NCBI RefSeq assembly: GCF_002925905.1
Contig: NZ_PRDB01000001.1
Location: forward strand, 434,001 to 498,000
Direction of reading: 5' to 3'
DNA from: Klebsiella michiganensis
GTDB lineage: Bacteria > Pseudomonadota > Gammaproteobacteria > Enterobacterales > Enterobacteriaceae
Length of the DNA: 64,000 bases
Part shown: positions 8,681-18,946 of the stretch, in pieces
How the letters are laid out: each line of letters opens with the position of its first letter
How positions within the stretch are numbered: the first letter of the stretch is position 1
The notes under the pieces: generated by a model
Databases searched by the model: none
Told to the model about the DNA's origin: nothing
The model's input: the letters and a program-made list of their open reading frames with translations, nothing else
Position numbers and translations under genes: made by a program

Positions 8681-9946
8681 TTAACCTGAACGACGACGAT
8701 TACGTGGCGGACCGTTACGACGCGGGCCGTTGCCTGGGCGCGGGCGCGTAAGACGTAGAGGTCTGGGCAGTTCAGTCATCAGCGCGTCCGAATTGTATTT
8801 GCTGACCGGAATTGAATGACCGATATAGGTTTCAATTGCCGGCAGATTCAGCGCGTACTCTTCACAGGCCAGGCTGATGGAGTGACCGCTGGCGCCAGCG
8901 CGGCCGGTACGGCCAATACGGTGAACGTAGTCTTCGCAATCGTCCGGCAGGTCGTAGTTAAAGACGTGCGTAACGGCCGGAATATGCAGACCGCGGGCGG
9001 CAACGTCGGTTGCGACCAGAATGTCGATATCGCCGCGGGTAAATTCATCGAGAATGCGCAGGCGTTTTTTCTGCGCAACGTCGCCGGTTAACAGACCAAC
9101 GCGATGGCCGTCCGCCGCCAGGTGACCCCAGATATCTTCACATCGATGTTTGGTGTTGGCGAAAATAATCGCGCGATCCGGCCACTCTTCTTCCAGCAGC
9201 GTCTGCAGCAGGCGCATTTTTTCTTCGTTGGAAGGATAGAACAGCTCTTCTTTAATACGGTGGCCCGTTTTCTGCTCAGGCTCAACTTCGACGTACTCGG
9301 CGTTGTTCATTTGTTCGAACGCCAGTTCACGGACGCGATAAGAAAGGGTGGCAGAGAACAGCATGTTCAGGCGCTGATTCGCTGGCGGCATACGGCGGAA
9401 CAGCCAACGGATATCTTTAATAAAGCCGAGATCGTACATGCGATCGGCTTCGTCAAGCACGACAACCTGAATGGCGCCGAGGTTAATATGGTTCTGTTTG
9501 GCGTAGTCGATAAGGCGACCGGTGGTACCGATCAGAATATCCACGCCGCTTTCCAGCACTTTCAGCTGCTTATCGTAGCCGTCGCCGCCGTAAGCCAGGC
9601 CGAGTTTCAGACCGGTAGCCTGCGCCAGCGGTTCGGCGTCAGCGTGGATCTGAACCGCCAGTTCACGCGTCGGCGCCATGATCAGCGCGCGCGGCTGGTT
9701 GACCTGGCGGTCAGCGATCGCCGGGTGAGTGAGAAGATAATGAAACGTTGACGTCAGAAACGCCATCGTTTTACCGGTACCGGTTTGCGCCTGCCCGGCG
9801 ACATCGCGACCTTCCAGCGTAAGCGGGAGGGCGAGTGCCTGAATGGGTGTACAATTATGAAACCCTTTCTTTTCAAGGGCTTCAATCACTGCCGGGTGCA
9901 GGGCGAAGTCGGAAAACTTCTGTTCTGTTAAATGTGTTTTGCTCAT
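8681..9946 (-). CDS. rhlB: ATP-dependent RNA helicase RhlB
   Basis: This 421-residue DEAD-box helicase is the RNA-unwinding partner of RNase E and PNPase in the degradosome. Motifs in order: the Q motif region FHNCTPIQ (about 29-36), AQTGTGKT at 53-60, PTRELA, DEAD near 165, SAT, ARGLHIP and [10 protein letters not shown]. The C-terminal tail is basic and arginine/proline/glycine rich ([21 protein letters not shown] in part), as expected. Length equals E. coli RhlB. It is transcribed divergently from trxA and followed by gppA on the same strand. Confidence 0.98.
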   Translation of the reverse strand: MSKTHLTEQKFSDFALHPAVIEALEKKGFHNCTPIQALALPLTLEGRDVAGQAQTGTGKTMAFLTSTFHYLLTHPAIADRQVNQPRALIMAPTRELAVQIHADAEPLAQATGLKLGLAYGGDGYDKQLKVLESGVDILIGTTGRLIDYAKQNHINLGAIQVVVLDEADRMYDLGFIKDIRWLFRRMPPANQRLNMLFSATLSYRVRELAFEQMNNAEYVEVEPEQKTGHRIKEELFYPSNEEKMRLLQTLLEEEWPDRAIIFANTKHRCEDIWGHLAADGHRVGLLTGDVAQKKRLRILDEFTRGDIDILVATDVAARGLHIPAVTHVFNYDLPDDCEDYVHRIGRTGRAGASGHSISLACEEYALNLPAIETYIGHSIPVSKYNSDALMTELPRPLRLTRPRPGNGPRRNGPPRNRRRSG

Positions 9947-10287
9947 AGTGTGGTAGAATATCAGCTAACTATTGCATTAAGAAAGCGTATCCGGTGAAAT
10001 AACGTCAACCTTTCGTTGGCTATGTATGAAATTATTCAAGGTGCGTCTGCGGCAACTGAACGAATCTTCGAAAGCTTAGACTACTAAGCGAGGCGAGGGT
10101 GACAAATCTGCGATAAGCCGGTTTGAACGCTGGTTGCTTTATCTTTTGCGGGGCAAAGTTCATGATGGGCATTGTGATGCAGAGAGATAAAAGAGGCATT
10201 CTGAAGAACAGCGTGCATAACGTAGCATCGACACGTCGTTGATGGCCGCGACACCAACACACCAGGCTTATTCCTGTGGAGTTAAAT
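9947..10287. other. rhlB/trxA divergent intergenic region
   Basis: A 341-bp gap with no convincing coding sequence; the short minus-strand open frame at 10032-10262 has no homology I recognise. It must hold the divergent promoters of rhlB and trxA. The trxA Shine-Dalgarno is visible just before its start (GTGGAG ending about 7 nt upstream of 10288). I could not assign -35/-10 boxes with confidence. Confidence 0.5.
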
Positions 10288-10617
10288 ATGAGCGATAAAA
10301 TTATTCACCTGACTGACGACAGTTTTGACACGGACGTACTCAAGGCTGACGGGCTAACCCTCGTCGATTTCTGGGCAGAGTGGTGTGGTCCGTGCAAAAT
10401 GATCGCCCCGATTCTGGATGAGATCGCTGAAGAGTATCAGGGCAAACTGACCATTGCGAAACTGAACATCGATCAGAACCCGGGTACTGCGCCGAAATAC
10501 GGCATTCGCGGCATCCCGACCCTGCTGCTGTTCAAAAATGGCGAAGTGGCAGCGACCAAAGTTGGCGCGCTGTCCAAAGGACAGCTGAAAGAGTTCCTCG
10601 ACGCCAACCTGGCGTAA
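10288..10617 (+). CDS. trxA: Thioredoxin 1
   Basis: This 109-residue cytoplasmic thioredoxin has the redox motif WCGPC at residues 32-36 and the cis-proline loop [11 protein letters not shown]. It reduces protein disulfides, for example in ribonucleotide reductase, PAPS reductase and methionine sulfoxide reductase, using electrons from thioredoxin reductase. It is nearly identical to E. coli TrxA. An in-frame ATG 12 nt upstream (10276) is rejected because [13 protein letters not shown] is the family start and GTGGAG is positioned for it. It lies upstream of rho and divergent from rhlB, as in E. coli. Confidence 0.98.
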   Translation: MSDKIIHLTDDSFDTDVLKADGLTLVDFWAEWCGPCKMIAPILDEIAEEYQGKLTIAKLNIDQNPGTAPKYGIRGIPTLLLFKNGEVAATKVGALSKGQLKEFLDANLA

Positions 10618-10946
10618 GCGGCTTGTTCTCCCGGCGTCCAGCGTCCAATTTTTTGCGGATCTCTGGACGCCCGGCGAGAGTCGTGCTAAGTTAATCTCAG
10701 ACTTCGTTTTAAACATACCTTTGTTTGAATCTTGTTTTACCCAAAGCGTCCCGCAAAAATGCGCGTGAGGCTTATAATCCGGGCTTATCACTCATTCCGT
10801 TTAGTCGTTTCAGTTCTGCGTTCTTTCCTGTGACCAGGCAACGTACAGACACGAGATGAAGGCCGTTAACAGGCATGGATGTTCCTGCCATACCATTCAC
10901 AACATTAAGTTCGAGAATTACCCCGAGTTTAAGAACCCACACCATT
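10618..10946 (+). promoter_or_regulatory. rho leader region with promoter-like -10 and hairpin
   Basis: A 329-bp untranslated stretch before rho. A TATAAT hexamer at 10773-10778 followed by a GC-rich discriminator (CCGGGC) looks like the rho promoter, although the -35 is poor. Just after trxA, GCGTCCAG (10634-10641) can pair with CTGGACGC (10663-10670); there is no U-run directly after it. In E. coli the rho leader is the site of Rho autoregulation. I could not identify a convincing rhoL leader peptide. Confidence 0.5.
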
Positions 10947-12206
10947 ATGAATCTTACCGAATTAAAGAATACGCCGGTTTCTGAGCTGATTACTCTCGGC
11001 GAAAATATGGGGCTGGAAAACCTGGCCCGTATGCGTAAGCAGGATATTATTTTTGCCATCCTCAAGCAGCATTCAAAGAGTGGCGAGGATATCTTTGGCG
11101 ATGGCGTACTGGAGATACTGCAGGATGGATTTGGTTTCCTCCGTTCAGCAGACAGCTCCTACCTCGCCGGTCCCGACGACATCTACGTATCCCCCAGCCA
11201 AATCCGCCGCTTCAACCTCCGCACTGGTGACACCATTTCCGGTAAGATTCGTCCTCCTAAAGAGGGTGAGCGTTACTTTGCGTTGTTGAAAGTTAACGAA
11301 GTTAACTACGATAAGCCGGAAAACGCGCGTAACAAGATTCTGTTCGAGAACTTAACCCCTCTGCACGCAAATTCACGTCTGCGTATGGAGCGTGGTAACG
11401 GCTCAACGGAAGACTTAACCGCTCGCGTCCTGGATCTGGCATCGCCGATCGGCCGCGGCCAGCGTGGTCTGATTGTTGCGCCGCCGAAGGCCGGTAAAAC
11501 CATGCTGCTGCAGAATATCGCGCAGAGCATTGCGTACAACCATCCTGATTGCGTTCTGATGGTACTGCTGATCGACGAACGTCCGGAAGAAGTGACCGAG
11601 ATGCAGCGTCTGGTTAAAGGCGAAGTTGTCGCTTCTACCTTTGACGAGCCGGCATCTCGCCACGTTCAGGTTGCCGAGATGGTTATCGAGAAAGCGAAGC
11701 GTCTGGTTGAGCATAAGAAAGACGTTATCATCCTGCTCGACTCCATTACCCGTCTGGCGCGTGCCTACAACACCGTCGTCCCGGCTTCCGGTAAAGTGTT
11801 GACCGGTGGTGTGGACGCCAACGCCCTGCATCGTCCGAAGCGTTTCTTCGGTGCCGCGCGTAACGTGGAAGAGGGCGGCAGCCTGACGATTATCGCTACG
11901 GCGCTGATCGATACCGGTTCTAAAATGGACGAAGTTATCTACGAAGAGTTTAAAGGCACCGGTAACATGGAGCTTCACCTCTCTCGTAAGATCGCAGAAA
12001 AACGCGTCTTCCCGGCTATCGACTACAACCGTTCCGGTACCCGTAAAGAAGAGCTGCTCACCACTCAGGAAGAGCTGCAGAAGATGTGGATCCTGCGTAA
12101 AATCATTCACCCGATGGGTGAGATCGACGCGATGGAATTCCTCATCAATAAACTGGCGATGACTAAAACTAACGATGACTTCTTCGACATGATGAAGCGC
12201 TCGTAA
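10947..12206 (+). CDS. rho: Transcription termination factor Rho
   Basis: This 419-residue hexameric RNA-dependent ATPase terminates transcription at untranslated, C-rich RNA. The N-terminal Rho-N helical domain comes first ([19 protein letters not shown]). The OSB/CSD RNA-binding fold carries GFGFLRS near 60-66, Walker A APPKAGKT lies at about 177-185, and [12 protein letters not shown] and the Q/R-loop region [22 protein letters not shown] follow. Sequence and length match E. coli Rho. The frame is open further upstream (from 10875), but this ATG is the conserved start. A perfect terminator hairpin follows the stop. Confidence 0.99.
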   Translation: MNLTELKNTPVSELITLGENMGLENLARMRKQDIIFAILKQHSKSGEDIFGDGVLEILQDGFGFLRSADSSYLAGPDDIYVSPSQIRRFNLRTGDTISGKIRPPKEGERYFALLKVNEVNYDKPENARNKILFENLTPLHANSRLRMERGNGSTEDLTARVLDLASPIGRGQRGLIVAPPKAGKTMLLQNIAQSIAYNHPDCVLMVLLIDERPEEVTEMQRLVKGEVVASTFDEPASRHVQVAEMVIEKAKRLVEHKKDVIILLDSITRLARAYNTVVPASGKVLTGGVDANALHRPKRFFGAARNVEEGGSLTIIATALIDTGSKMDEVIYEEFKGTGNMELHLSRKIAEKRVFPAIDYNRSGTRKEELLTTQEELQKMWILRKIIHPMGEIDAMEFLINKLAMTKTNDDFFDMMKRS

Positions 12207-12222
12207 GCTAAAAACGCCAGAG

Positions 12223-12254
12223 AACGCCACGCTATTGCGTGGCGTTTTGTTTTC
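12223..12254 (+). terminator. rho: Intrinsic terminator of rho
   Basis: AACGCCACGC at 12223-12232 and GCGTGGCGTT at 12237-12246 form a perfect 10-bp stem with a TATT loop, followed by TTGTTTT. It sits 17 nt after the rho stop and separates rho from the ECA operon. Confidence 0.92.
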
Positions 12255-12448
12255 CGGGTTTGTATGATCCAGGAAGGGAAAACAAAATGGGTCTTAACGT
12301 ATGATATGCGCAGGATGATGGCAGGCAGAGACGGCTTTAACAGTCTAAAATTTCTACAATAAATTTGTAATGTTCTGCTTTGCCCCTTCTGGAGTTGAGG
12401 CATCATCGTTATACTTCCCGGATTAACTATGCTGAGAGCACATGCGTT

Positions 12449-13543
12449 GTGAATTTACTCACTGCTATTACTGAATTAATCAGTATTTTCTTATTCACCA
12501 CCCTGTTTATATTTATCGCTCGCAAGGCGGCAAAAAGAGTTGGGCTGGTGGATAAACCTAACTATCGCAAACGGCATCAGGGTTTGATTCCGTTAGTCGG
12601 TGGTATTTCAGTTTTCGCAGGTATTTGTTTTACGTTTGCTATCGCCGATTATTACATTCCCCACGCTCGGTTATACCTGGGATGTGCCGGGGTGCTCGTG
12701 CTGGTCGGTGCGCTGGACGACCGCTTTGATATCAGCGTAAAAATTCGCGCGGTAATTCAAGCCGCTATCGCCGTCATTATGATGATGGTGGGTAATCTTC
12801 ATCTTAGTAGCCTCGGTTTTATATTCGGCTCATGGGAGCTGGTGCTCGGCCCTTTTGGCTTCTTCCTCACGCTGTTCGCCGTCTGGGCGGCGATCAACGC
12901 CTTCAATATGGTTGATGGTATCGATGGGCTGCTTGGCGGTCTGTCGTCAGTCTCTTTCGCGGCAACGGGCATTATCCTGTGGTTTGATGGCCAGTACAGC
13001 CTGGCGATGTGGTGTTTTGCGATGATTGCCGCCATTTTGCCCTATATTTTACTTAACCTCGGTGCGCTTGGTCGTCGCTATAAGGTCTTTATGGGTGATG
13101 CCGGCAGCACCATGATTGGCTTCACTATCATCTGGATCCTGCTGGAGACCACGCAGGGAAAAACGCATCCAATTAGCCCGGTCACGGCGCTGTGGATTAT
13201 CGCTATTCCGTTGATGGATATGGTGGCGATTATGTACCGTCGCCTGCGCAAAGGGATGAGCCCATTCTCCCCGGACCGTCAGCATATTCATCATTTAATC
13301 ATGCGCGCCGGGTTTACTTCCCGTCAGGCGTTTGTGCTGATCACCCTGGCCGCCGCGCTGCTGGCCCTGGTTGGCGTGGTGGCGGAATACACCCGCATTG
13401 TTCCTGAATGGGTGATGTTAATACTCTTTTTGTTAGCCTTCTTTCTTTATGGCTACTGCATTAAACGCGCCTGGAAAGTGGCGCGCATGGTTAAGCGCAT
13501 TAGACGCAGAATACGGCGACACAGCGGCAATAATCCAAATTAA
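12449..13543 (+). CDS. wecA: Undecaprenyl-phosphate N-acetylglucosaminyl-1-phosphate transferase WecA
   Basis: This 364-residue polytopic membrane enzyme transfers GlcNAc-1-phosphate from UDP-GlcNAc to undecaprenyl phosphate, making lipid I for ECA and for many O antigens. Visible family motifs are GLVDKPNYRKRHQGLIPLVGG in part near 32-52, the Mg-binding DDRFD at 90-94, NMVDGIDGL near 150, and the C-terminal HIHH sequence, with about 11 membrane spans. The start is a GTG at 12449, as in E. coli (V/MNLLT), although the frame is open from 12380. It is the first gene of the ECA operon; the 242-bp gap upstream contains the rho terminator and presumably the operon promoter. Confidence 0.97.
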   Translation: MNLLTAITELISIFLFTTLFIFIARKAAKRVGLVDKPNYRKRHQGLIPLVGGISVFAGICFTFAIADYYIPHARLYLGCAGVLVLVGALDDRFDISVKIRAVIQAAIAVIMMMVGNLHLSSLGFIFGSWELVLGPFGFFLTLFAVWAAINAFNMVDGIDGLLGGLSSVSFAATGIILWFDGQYSLAMWCFAMIAAILPYILLNLGALGRRYKVFMGDAGSTMIGFTIIWILLETTQGKTHPISPVTALWIIAIPLMDMVAIMYRRLRKGMSPFSPDRQHIHHLIMRAGFTSRQAFVLITLAAALLALVGVVAEYTRIVPEWVMLILFLLAFFLYGYCIKRAWKVARMVKRIRRRIRRHSGNNPN

Positions 13544-13564
13544 CCAAGTCAATCTGGGGACGTG

Positions 13565-14611
13565 ATGACTCAACCATTACCGGGAGCACAAACAGTGAAC
13601 GTTGAGAACGAGCTGGATATTCGCGGGCTGTTTCGCGCCTTATGGGCCGGAAAAAGCTGGATAGCAGGTATCGCAGTGCTCTTTGCACTGATTGTTCTGG
13701 TTTATACCTTTTTTGCTCGTCAGGAGTGGAGCGCGACGGCGATTACCGACCGACCGACGGTGAACATGCTGGGGGGATACTATTCACAACAGCAGTTCTT
13801 ACGCAATCTCGATATCAAGGCCAATCTCGTCTCTGTCGATCAGCCTTCGGTCATGGACGAAGCATATAAAGAGTTCATCATGCAGCAGGCGTCGTGGGAT
13901 ACCCGCCGCGACTTCTGGTTGCAAACGGACTACTACAAGCAGCGCCAGTCGGGTAACGCTCGCGCCGATGCCGCGCTGTTGGATGACCTGATTAACGATA
14001 TCCAGTTCATGCCCGGCGATGCGCTAAAAAGCATCAACGATAGCGTGAAGCTGACGGCAGAAACCGCGCCTGATGCCAACAATCTGCTGCGCCAGTATGT
14101 GGCTTTCGCCAGCCAGCGTGCGGCAGGGCATCTGAATGATGAGCTCAAAGGCGCCTGGGCCGCGCGTACCGTACAGATGAAAGCGCAGGTGAAGCGCCAG
14201 GAAGAGGTGGCGCGAGAGATTTTCAATCGCCGCATGCACAGCGTGGAACAGGCGCTGAAAGTCGCGCAGCAGCACAACATCTCCCGCAGCGAAACCGATA
14301 TTCCACCAGATCAGCTGCCGGATTCCGAGCTGTTTTTACTGGGGCGTCCAATGCTGCAGGCCCGGCTGGAAAATCTGCAGGCGGTGGGGCCGCAGTACGA
14401 TCTTGATTATGACCAAAGCCGCGCCATGTTAACGACGTTGAACGTGGGGCCGACCCTGGACCCGCGTTTTCAGACTTACAGGTATTTGCGAACGCCTGAA
14501 GAACCGGTAAAACGCGATAGCCCGCGCCGCGTGTTTCTGATGGTGATGTGGGGGATTGTGGGCGCGCTCATCGGCGCAGGCGTTGCGTTATCGCGTCGCC
14601 GTGTCCAGTGA
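13565..14611 (+). CDS. wzzE: ECA polysaccharide chain length modulator WzzE
   Basis: This 348-residue Wzz-type polysaccharide co-polymerase sets the repeat number of ECA chains by acting with WzyE. It has an N-terminal membrane span (about 35-55), a large periplasmic alpha-rich domain with a coiled-coil-like part (KRQEEVAREIFNRRM region), and a C-terminal span (VFLMVMWGIVGALIGAGVAL) preceded by the proline-rich RTPEEPVKRDSPRR. The start is ATG 13565 (MTQPLPG); the GTG three bases earlier is less likely since E. coli begins at the same MTQP. GGGGA precedes it. It lies 21 nt after wecA. Confidence 0.96.
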   Translation: MTQPLPGAQTVNVENELDIRGLFRALWAGKSWIAGIAVLFALIVLVYTFFARQEWSATAITDRPTVNMLGGYYSQQQFLRNLDIKANLVSVDQPSVMDEAYKEFIMQQASWDTRRDFWLQTDYYKQRQSGNARADAALLDDLINDIQFMPGDALKSINDSVKLTAETAPDANNLLRQYVAFASQRAAGHLNDELKGAWAARTVQMKAQVKRQEEVAREIFNRRMHSVEQALKVAQQHNISRSETDIPPDQLPDSELFLLGRPMLQARLENLQAVGPQYDLDYDQSRAMLTTLNVGPTLDPRFQTYRYLRTPEEPVKRDSPRRVFLMVMWGIVGALIGAGVALSRRRVQ

Positions 14612-14667
14612 ATGCGGCCTGTGGTGAAGGACATTCAGCCTTTATCACCTAATCGAAGAGAATCGAT

Positions 14668-15798
14668 GTGAAAGTACTAACGGTATTTGGCACGAGACCA
14701 GAAGCTATCAAGATGGCGCCTCTGGTTCATGCGCTGGCAAAGGATCCTCATTTTGAGGCGAAAGTTTGCGTGACCGCGCAGCATCGGGAGATGCTCGATC
14801 AGGTGTTGAAACTTTTTTCTATTGCTCCGGAATACGACCTTAACATTATGCAGCCGGGTCAGGGATTGACGGAGATTACCTGTCGCATCCTTGAAGGTTT
14901 AAAGCCGGTGCTGGAGTCGTTTAAGCCAGACGTGGTGCTGGTGCATGGCGATACCACCACGACGATGGCGGCAAGCCTGGCCGCTTTCTATCAGCGGATC
15001 CCGGTAGGGCACGTGGAAGCCGGGCTGCGCACGGGCGATCTGAGCTCGCCGTGGCCGGAAGAGGGGAACCGTACGTTGACCGGGCATCTGGCGACGTACC
15101 ACTTTGCGCCGACGGAAACCTCAAGGCAGAACCTGCTGCGGGAAAACATCGCCGACAATCGGATCACGGTAACCGGTAATACGGTTATTGACGCGCTATT
15201 CTGGGTGCGCGACCGGGTGTTGAGCGATGAAGCCCTGCACAACGAGCTGACTCAGCGTTATCCCTTCCTCGCCAACGGCAAGAAGATGATTCTGGTCACC
15301 GGACACCGTCGGGAAAGCTTTGGCCGCGGTTTCGAGCAAATCTGCCATGCGCTGGCGGAGATCGCCGCGAACAATCCGGACGTACAGATCGTCTATCCGG
15401 TGCATTTGAATCCGAACGTCAGCGAACCGGTGAAGCGCATTCTCGGCCACGTTGAGAACGTCATACTTATTGAGCCGCAGGATTATTTGCCGTTTGTCTG
15501 GCTGATGAACCGCGCGTGGTTGATCCTGACCGATTCCGGCGGTATCCAGGAAGAGGCGCCCTCGCTCGGGAAACCGGTGCTGGTGATGCGTGAAATGACC
15601 GAGCGCCCGGAGGCGGTCAGCGCGGGCACCGTGTGCCTGGTGGGTACCGATAGCCAGCGCATCGTCAATGAGGTCACGCGCCTGCTGCAAGATGAGTCCG
15701 CGTATCAGGCCATGAGCCGGGCGCATAACCCGTATGGCGATGGACATGCGTGTCATCGTATTTTGTCTGCACTTAAAAATAATCAGGTAACGCTATGA
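14668..15798 (+). CDS. wecB: UDP-N-acetylglucosamine 2-epimerase WecB
   Basis: This 376-residue GT-B fold epimerase converts UDP-GlcNAc to UDP-ManNAc for ECA synthesis. It begins [19 protein letters not shown], then [17 protein letters not shown] (with the catalytic acidic residues), [11 protein letters not shown] near 212, and [21 protein letters not shown] near 290. It uses a GTG start like the E. coli gene. Its stop overlaps the wecC start (ATGA), so the two are translationally coupled. Length equals E. coli WecB. Confidence 0.98.
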   Translation: MKVLTVFGTRPEAIKMAPLVHALAKDPHFEAKVCVTAQHREMLDQVLKLFSIAPEYDLNIMQPGQGLTEITCRILEGLKPVLESFKPDVVLVHGDTTTTMAASLAAFYQRIPVGHVEAGLRTGDLSSPWPEEGNRTLTGHLATYHFAPTETSRQNLLRENIADNRITVTGNTVIDALFWVRDRVLSDEALHNELTQRYPFLANGKKMILVTGHRRESFGRGFEQICHALAEIAANNPDVQIVYPVHLNPNVSEPVKRILGHVENVILIEPQDYLPFVWLMNRAWLILTDSGGIQEEAPSLGKPVLVMREMTERPEAVSAGTVCLVGTDSQRIVNEVTRLLQDESAYQAMSRAHNPYGDGHACHRILSALKNNQVTL

Positions 15799-17057
15799 AT
15801 TTTTCTACCATTTCAGTGATTGGCCTTGGATATATTGGCCTGCCAACCGCTGCCGCGTTCGCCTCCCGGCAAAAGCGGGTGGTCGGCGTTGATATCAATC
15901 AACACGCCGTGGAGACCATTAACCGTGGTGAAATTCATATCGTGGAGCCGGATCTGGCGAGCGTCGTCAAAACAGCGGTCGAGCAGGGCTACCTGAGCGC
16001 CACTACCGCGCCGGTAGAAGCCGACGCTTACCTGATTGCGGTGCCGACGCCGTTTAAAGACCTGCATGAACCGGATATGGTTTTCGTCGAGTCGGCGGCG
16101 AAATCTATCGCACCGACGCTGAAGAAAGGGTCGTTGGTTATCCTTGAGTCCACCTCGCCGGTGGGTTCAACCGAGCAGATGGCGGGCTGGCTGGCGGAAA
16201 TGCGCCCCGATCTGAGCTTCCCGCAGCAGGTTGGCGAAGCGGCGGATGTCAATATCGCCTACTGTCCGGAGCGCGTGTTGCCGGGACAGGTGATGGTTGA
16301 GCTGATTAAAAACGATCGCGTGATTGGCGGTATGTCGCCGGTTTGCTCAGCCCGCGCCAGCGAGCTGTATAAAATTTTCCTCGAAGGCGAATGCGTGGTG
16401 ACCAACTCGCGCACCGCCGAGATGTGCAAGCTGACTGAAAACAGCTTCCGCGACGTTAATATCGCTTTTGCCAATGAACTTTCGCTAATTTGCGCCGATC
16501 AGGGGATCAACGTCTGGGAACTGATTCGCCTGGCGAATCGTCATCCGCGCGTCAATATCCTCCAGCCGGGGCCGGGCGTTGGCGGCCACTGCATCGCGGT
16601 CGACCCGTGGTTTATCGTGGCGCAAAACCCGCAGCAGGCGCGGCTTATCCGGACCGCGCGTGAAGTCAACGACCACAAACCAGAATGGGTGATCGATCAG
16701 GTCAAAGCGCGGGTCGCCGACTGCCTCGCCGCCAGCAACAAACGCGCCAGCGAGCTAAAAATCGCCTGTTTTGGCCTCGCGTTTAAGCCGAATATTGATG
16801 ACCTGCGCGAAAGCCCGGCCATGGCCATTGCCGCGCAGATCGCCCGCTGGCACGGCGGCGAAACCCTGGTCGTTGAGCCAAATATTCATCAGCTGCCGAA
16901 AAAGCTCGACGGACTGTGCGCTCTGGCGTCGCTGGACGAGGCGCTGGCGAGCGCCGATGTGCTGGTGATGCTGGTCGATCATAAAGAATTTAAAGCGGTT
17001 GGCGGGGAGAGCGTTAGTCAGCAGTTTATCGTCGATACCAAAGGGGTGTGGCGGTGA
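15795..17057 (+). CDS. wecC: UDP-N-acetyl-D-mannosamine dehydrogenase WecC
   Basis: This 420-residue UDP-sugar dehydrogenase oxidises UDP-ManNAc to UDP-ManNAcA with two NAD+. The N-terminal Rossmann motif is [14 protein letters not shown] (about 10-23), the catalytic cysteine lies in [15 protein letters not shown] near 265, and the C-terminal domain has [17 protein letters not shown]. It overlaps wecB by 4 nt. It is intact up to DTKGVWR, the same C-terminus as remembered for E. coli. In E. coli rffG and rffH follow; here only 78 nt separate it from wecD. Confidence 0.98.
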   Translation: MNFSTISVIGLGYIGLPTAAAFASRQKRVVGVDINQHAVETINRGEIHIVEPDLASVVKTAVEQGYLSATTAPVEADAYLIAVPTPFKDLHEPDMVFVESAAKSIAPTLKKGSLVILESTSPVGSTEQMAGWLAEMRPDLSFPQQVGEAADVNIAYCPERVLPGQVMVELIKNDRVIGGMSPVCSARASELYKIFLEGECVVTNSRTAEMCKLTENSFRDVNIAFANELSLICADQGINVWELIRLANRHPRVNILQPGPGVGGHCIAVDPWFIVAQNPQQARLIRTAREVNDHKPEWVIDQVKARVADCLAASNKRASELKIACFGLAFKPNIDDLRESPAMAIAAQIARWHGGETLVVEPNIHQLPKKLDGLCALASLDEALASADVLVMLVDHKEFKAVGGESVSQQFIVDTKGVWR

Positions 17058-17135
17058 GAGGGCGTCTGGTAAAAGATGAAAGTGTTCGCAGCTTCGCGCG
17101 CTTTCATCGTGACCAAAACTTAACAGATCTATTTT

Positions 17136-17810
17136 ATGTTCGCCCGCGCCAGTATTGAGCCCCTTGAGTGGGAAAACCGCTTCTTCGGCGTCAATAGCGC
17201 CATTCTCCGCTTTGGCGACGATGCGCCGCCGCTGACGGTGCAAGCGCTGGCGGGATGGTCGCGGGTGCAGGCGAAAGTCGCGGCGGATGATGCCGCGCGC
17301 CTGGATGCGCTGCAGGCATTAGGCTTCCGGCTGGTGGAGGGCGAGGTCGATCTTGCGCTTTCGCCCGCGGCTTCTGATGATATCGGCGCCGAGCCGGCGA
17401 CCGAGGTGGATATCCCCCGGCTGCGCGAACTGGCGGCGCTGGCCTTTGCGCAGAGCCGTTTTCGCGCCCCCTGGTACGCCGACGATGCCAGCGGTCGTTT
17501 CTACGCCCAGTGGATTGAAAATGCGGTGCGCGGAACCTTCGATCACCAGTGTCTGGTGCTTCGCGCCCCTGACGGCGATATCCGCGCGTTTGTCTCCCTG
17601 CGCCAGCTCAGCGAGCGCGAGGCGAGGATTGGCCTGCTGGCCGGACGCGGCGCCGGAGCGGAATTAATGCAGGCGGCGCAGCGCTGGGCCGCGCTGCGCG
17701 AGCTGACGACGCTGCGGGTGGCGACCCAGATGGGCAACACCGCCGCGCTTAAACGTTACATTCTTAGCGGTGCCAATGTCGAAAGCACCGCGTACTGGTT
17801 ATACAGGTGA
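17136..17810 (+). CDS. wecD: dTDP-fucosamine acetyltransferase WecD
   Basis: This 224-residue GNAT acetyltransferase acetylates dTDP-4-amino-4,6-dideoxygalactose to give dTDP-Fuc4NAc. The N-terminus is [19 protein letters not shown], the middle [21 protein letters not shown], and the acetyl-CoA loop [15 protein letters not shown] is near 168-182, ending [24 protein letters not shown]. Despite the loss of rffGH immediately upstream, wecD is full length. Bases in the alternative frame at its start (17138-17158) read VRPRQY-stop, which resembles the C-terminus of RffH that overlaps wecD in E. coli. Confidence 0.95.
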   Translation: MFARASIEPLEWENRFFGVNSAILRFGDDAPPLTVQALAGWSRVQAKVAADDAARLDALQALGFRLVEGEVDLALSPAASDDIGAEPATEVDIPRLRELAALAFAQSRFRAPWYADDASGRFYAQWIENAVRGTFDHQCLVLRAPDGDIRAFVSLRQLSEREARIGLLAGRGAGAELMQAAQRWAALRELTTLRVATQMGNTAALKRYILSGANVESTAYWLYR

Positions 17811-17814
17811 CATG

Positions 17815-18945
17815 ATGATTCCATTTAACGCGCCGCCGGTGGTGGGTACCGAGCTTGATTATATGCAGTCCGCAATGGGGAGCGGCAAGCTGTGCGGCGA
17901 TGGCGGTTTTACCCGCCGCTGCCAGCAGTGGATGGAGCAGCGTTTCGGCACCGCGAAAGCGCTGCTGACGCCATCCTGCACCGCTTCGCTGGAAATGGCC
18001 GCGCTGCTGCTGGATATTCAGCCGGGCGATGAAGTGATTATGCCGAGCTATACCTTCGTCTCCACCGCCAACGCCTTTGTGCTGCGCGGCGCGAAAATCG
18101 TCTTCGTTGATATTCGTCGCGATACCATGAATATCGATGAAACGCTGATTGAAGCGGCCATCACCGAGAAAACCCGCGCGATTGTACCGGTCCACTACGC
18201 CGGCGTGGCCTGCGAGATGGACACCATTATGGCTATCGCCAGCAAGCATAATCTGTTTGTGGTGGAGGATGCTGCTCAGGGCGTGATGTCGACCTATAAA
18301 GGCCGGGCGCTCGGCACTATCGGCCATATTGGCTGCTTCAGCTTCCATGAAACCAAAAACTACACCGCGGGCGGTGAAGGCGGCGCAACGCTGATTAACG
18401 ATCGCACGCTGATAGAGCGCGCGGAGATCATTCGTGAAAAAGGCACCAACCGCAGCCAATTTTTCCGTGGCCTGGTGGATAAATATACCTGGCGCGATAT
18501 CGGCTCCAGCTACCTGATGTCCGATTTACAGGCGGCCTATCTGTGGGCGCAGCTGGAAGCGGCGGAGCGGATTAACCAGCAGCGTCTGGTGCTGTGGCAG
18601 AACTACTACGACGCCCTGCTGCCGCTGGCGCGCGCCGGGCGTATCGATCTGCCCATCGTGCCTGCCGACTGCGGGCAAAATGCGCATATGTTCTATATCA
18701 AGCTGCGCGATATTGACGATCGCAGCAAGCTGATCGCCTGGCTGAAAGAGGCGGAAATTCTGGCGGTATTCCACTATATCCCGCTGCACAGCTGCCCGGC
18801 CGGGGAGAACTTCGGCGAGTTCCACGGGACGGATCGCTACACGACCCAGGAGAGCGAACGCCTGCTGCGCCTGCCGTTATTCTACAATTTGTCGAACGTT
18901 AACCAGCGCACGGTGATTAACTCGCTGCTGAGCTATTTCTCCTGA
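17815..18945 (+). CDS. wecE: dTDP-4-amino-4,6-dideoxygalactose transaminase WecE
   Basis: This 376-residue DegT/DnrJ/EryC1-family PLP aminotransferase makes dTDP-4-amino-4,6-dideoxy-galactose from the 4-keto sugar with glutamate. Visible features: MIPFNAPPVVGTELDYM, the GDGGFTRRC segment, VEDAAQG, and the PLP lysine in HETKNYTAGGEGG near residue 181. Two adjacent ATGs occur (17812 and 17815); the second matches the E. coli start. It lies 4 nt downstream of wecD. Its substrate must come from RmlA/RmlB-type enzymes, which this operon lacks. Confidence 0.97.
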   Translation: MIPFNAPPVVGTELDYMQSAMGSGKLCGDGGFTRRCQQWMEQRFGTAKALLTPSCTASLEMAALLLDIQPGDEVIMPSYTFVSTANAFVLRGAKIVFVDIRRDTMNIDETLIEAAITEKTRAIVPVHYAGVACEMDTIMAIASKHNLFVVEDAAQGVMSTYKGRALGTIGHIGCFSFHETKNYTAGGEGGATLINDRTLIERAEIIREKGTNRSQFFRGLVDKYTWRDIGSSYLMSDLQAAYLWAQLEAAERINQQRLVLWQNYYDALLPLARAGRIDLPIVPADCGQNAHMFYIKLRDIDDRSKLIAWLKEAEILAVFHYIPLHSCPAGENFGEFHGTDRYTTQESERLLRLPLFYNLSNVNQRTVINSLLSYFS

Positions 18946-18946
18946 T

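Noticed and set aside
10759-10833. A 24-codon ORF before rho as a possible rhoL leader peptide
   Set aside because: It runs through the TATAAT promoter element at 10773-10778 and does not resemble the leader peptide I remember, so transcription probably starts inside or after it.
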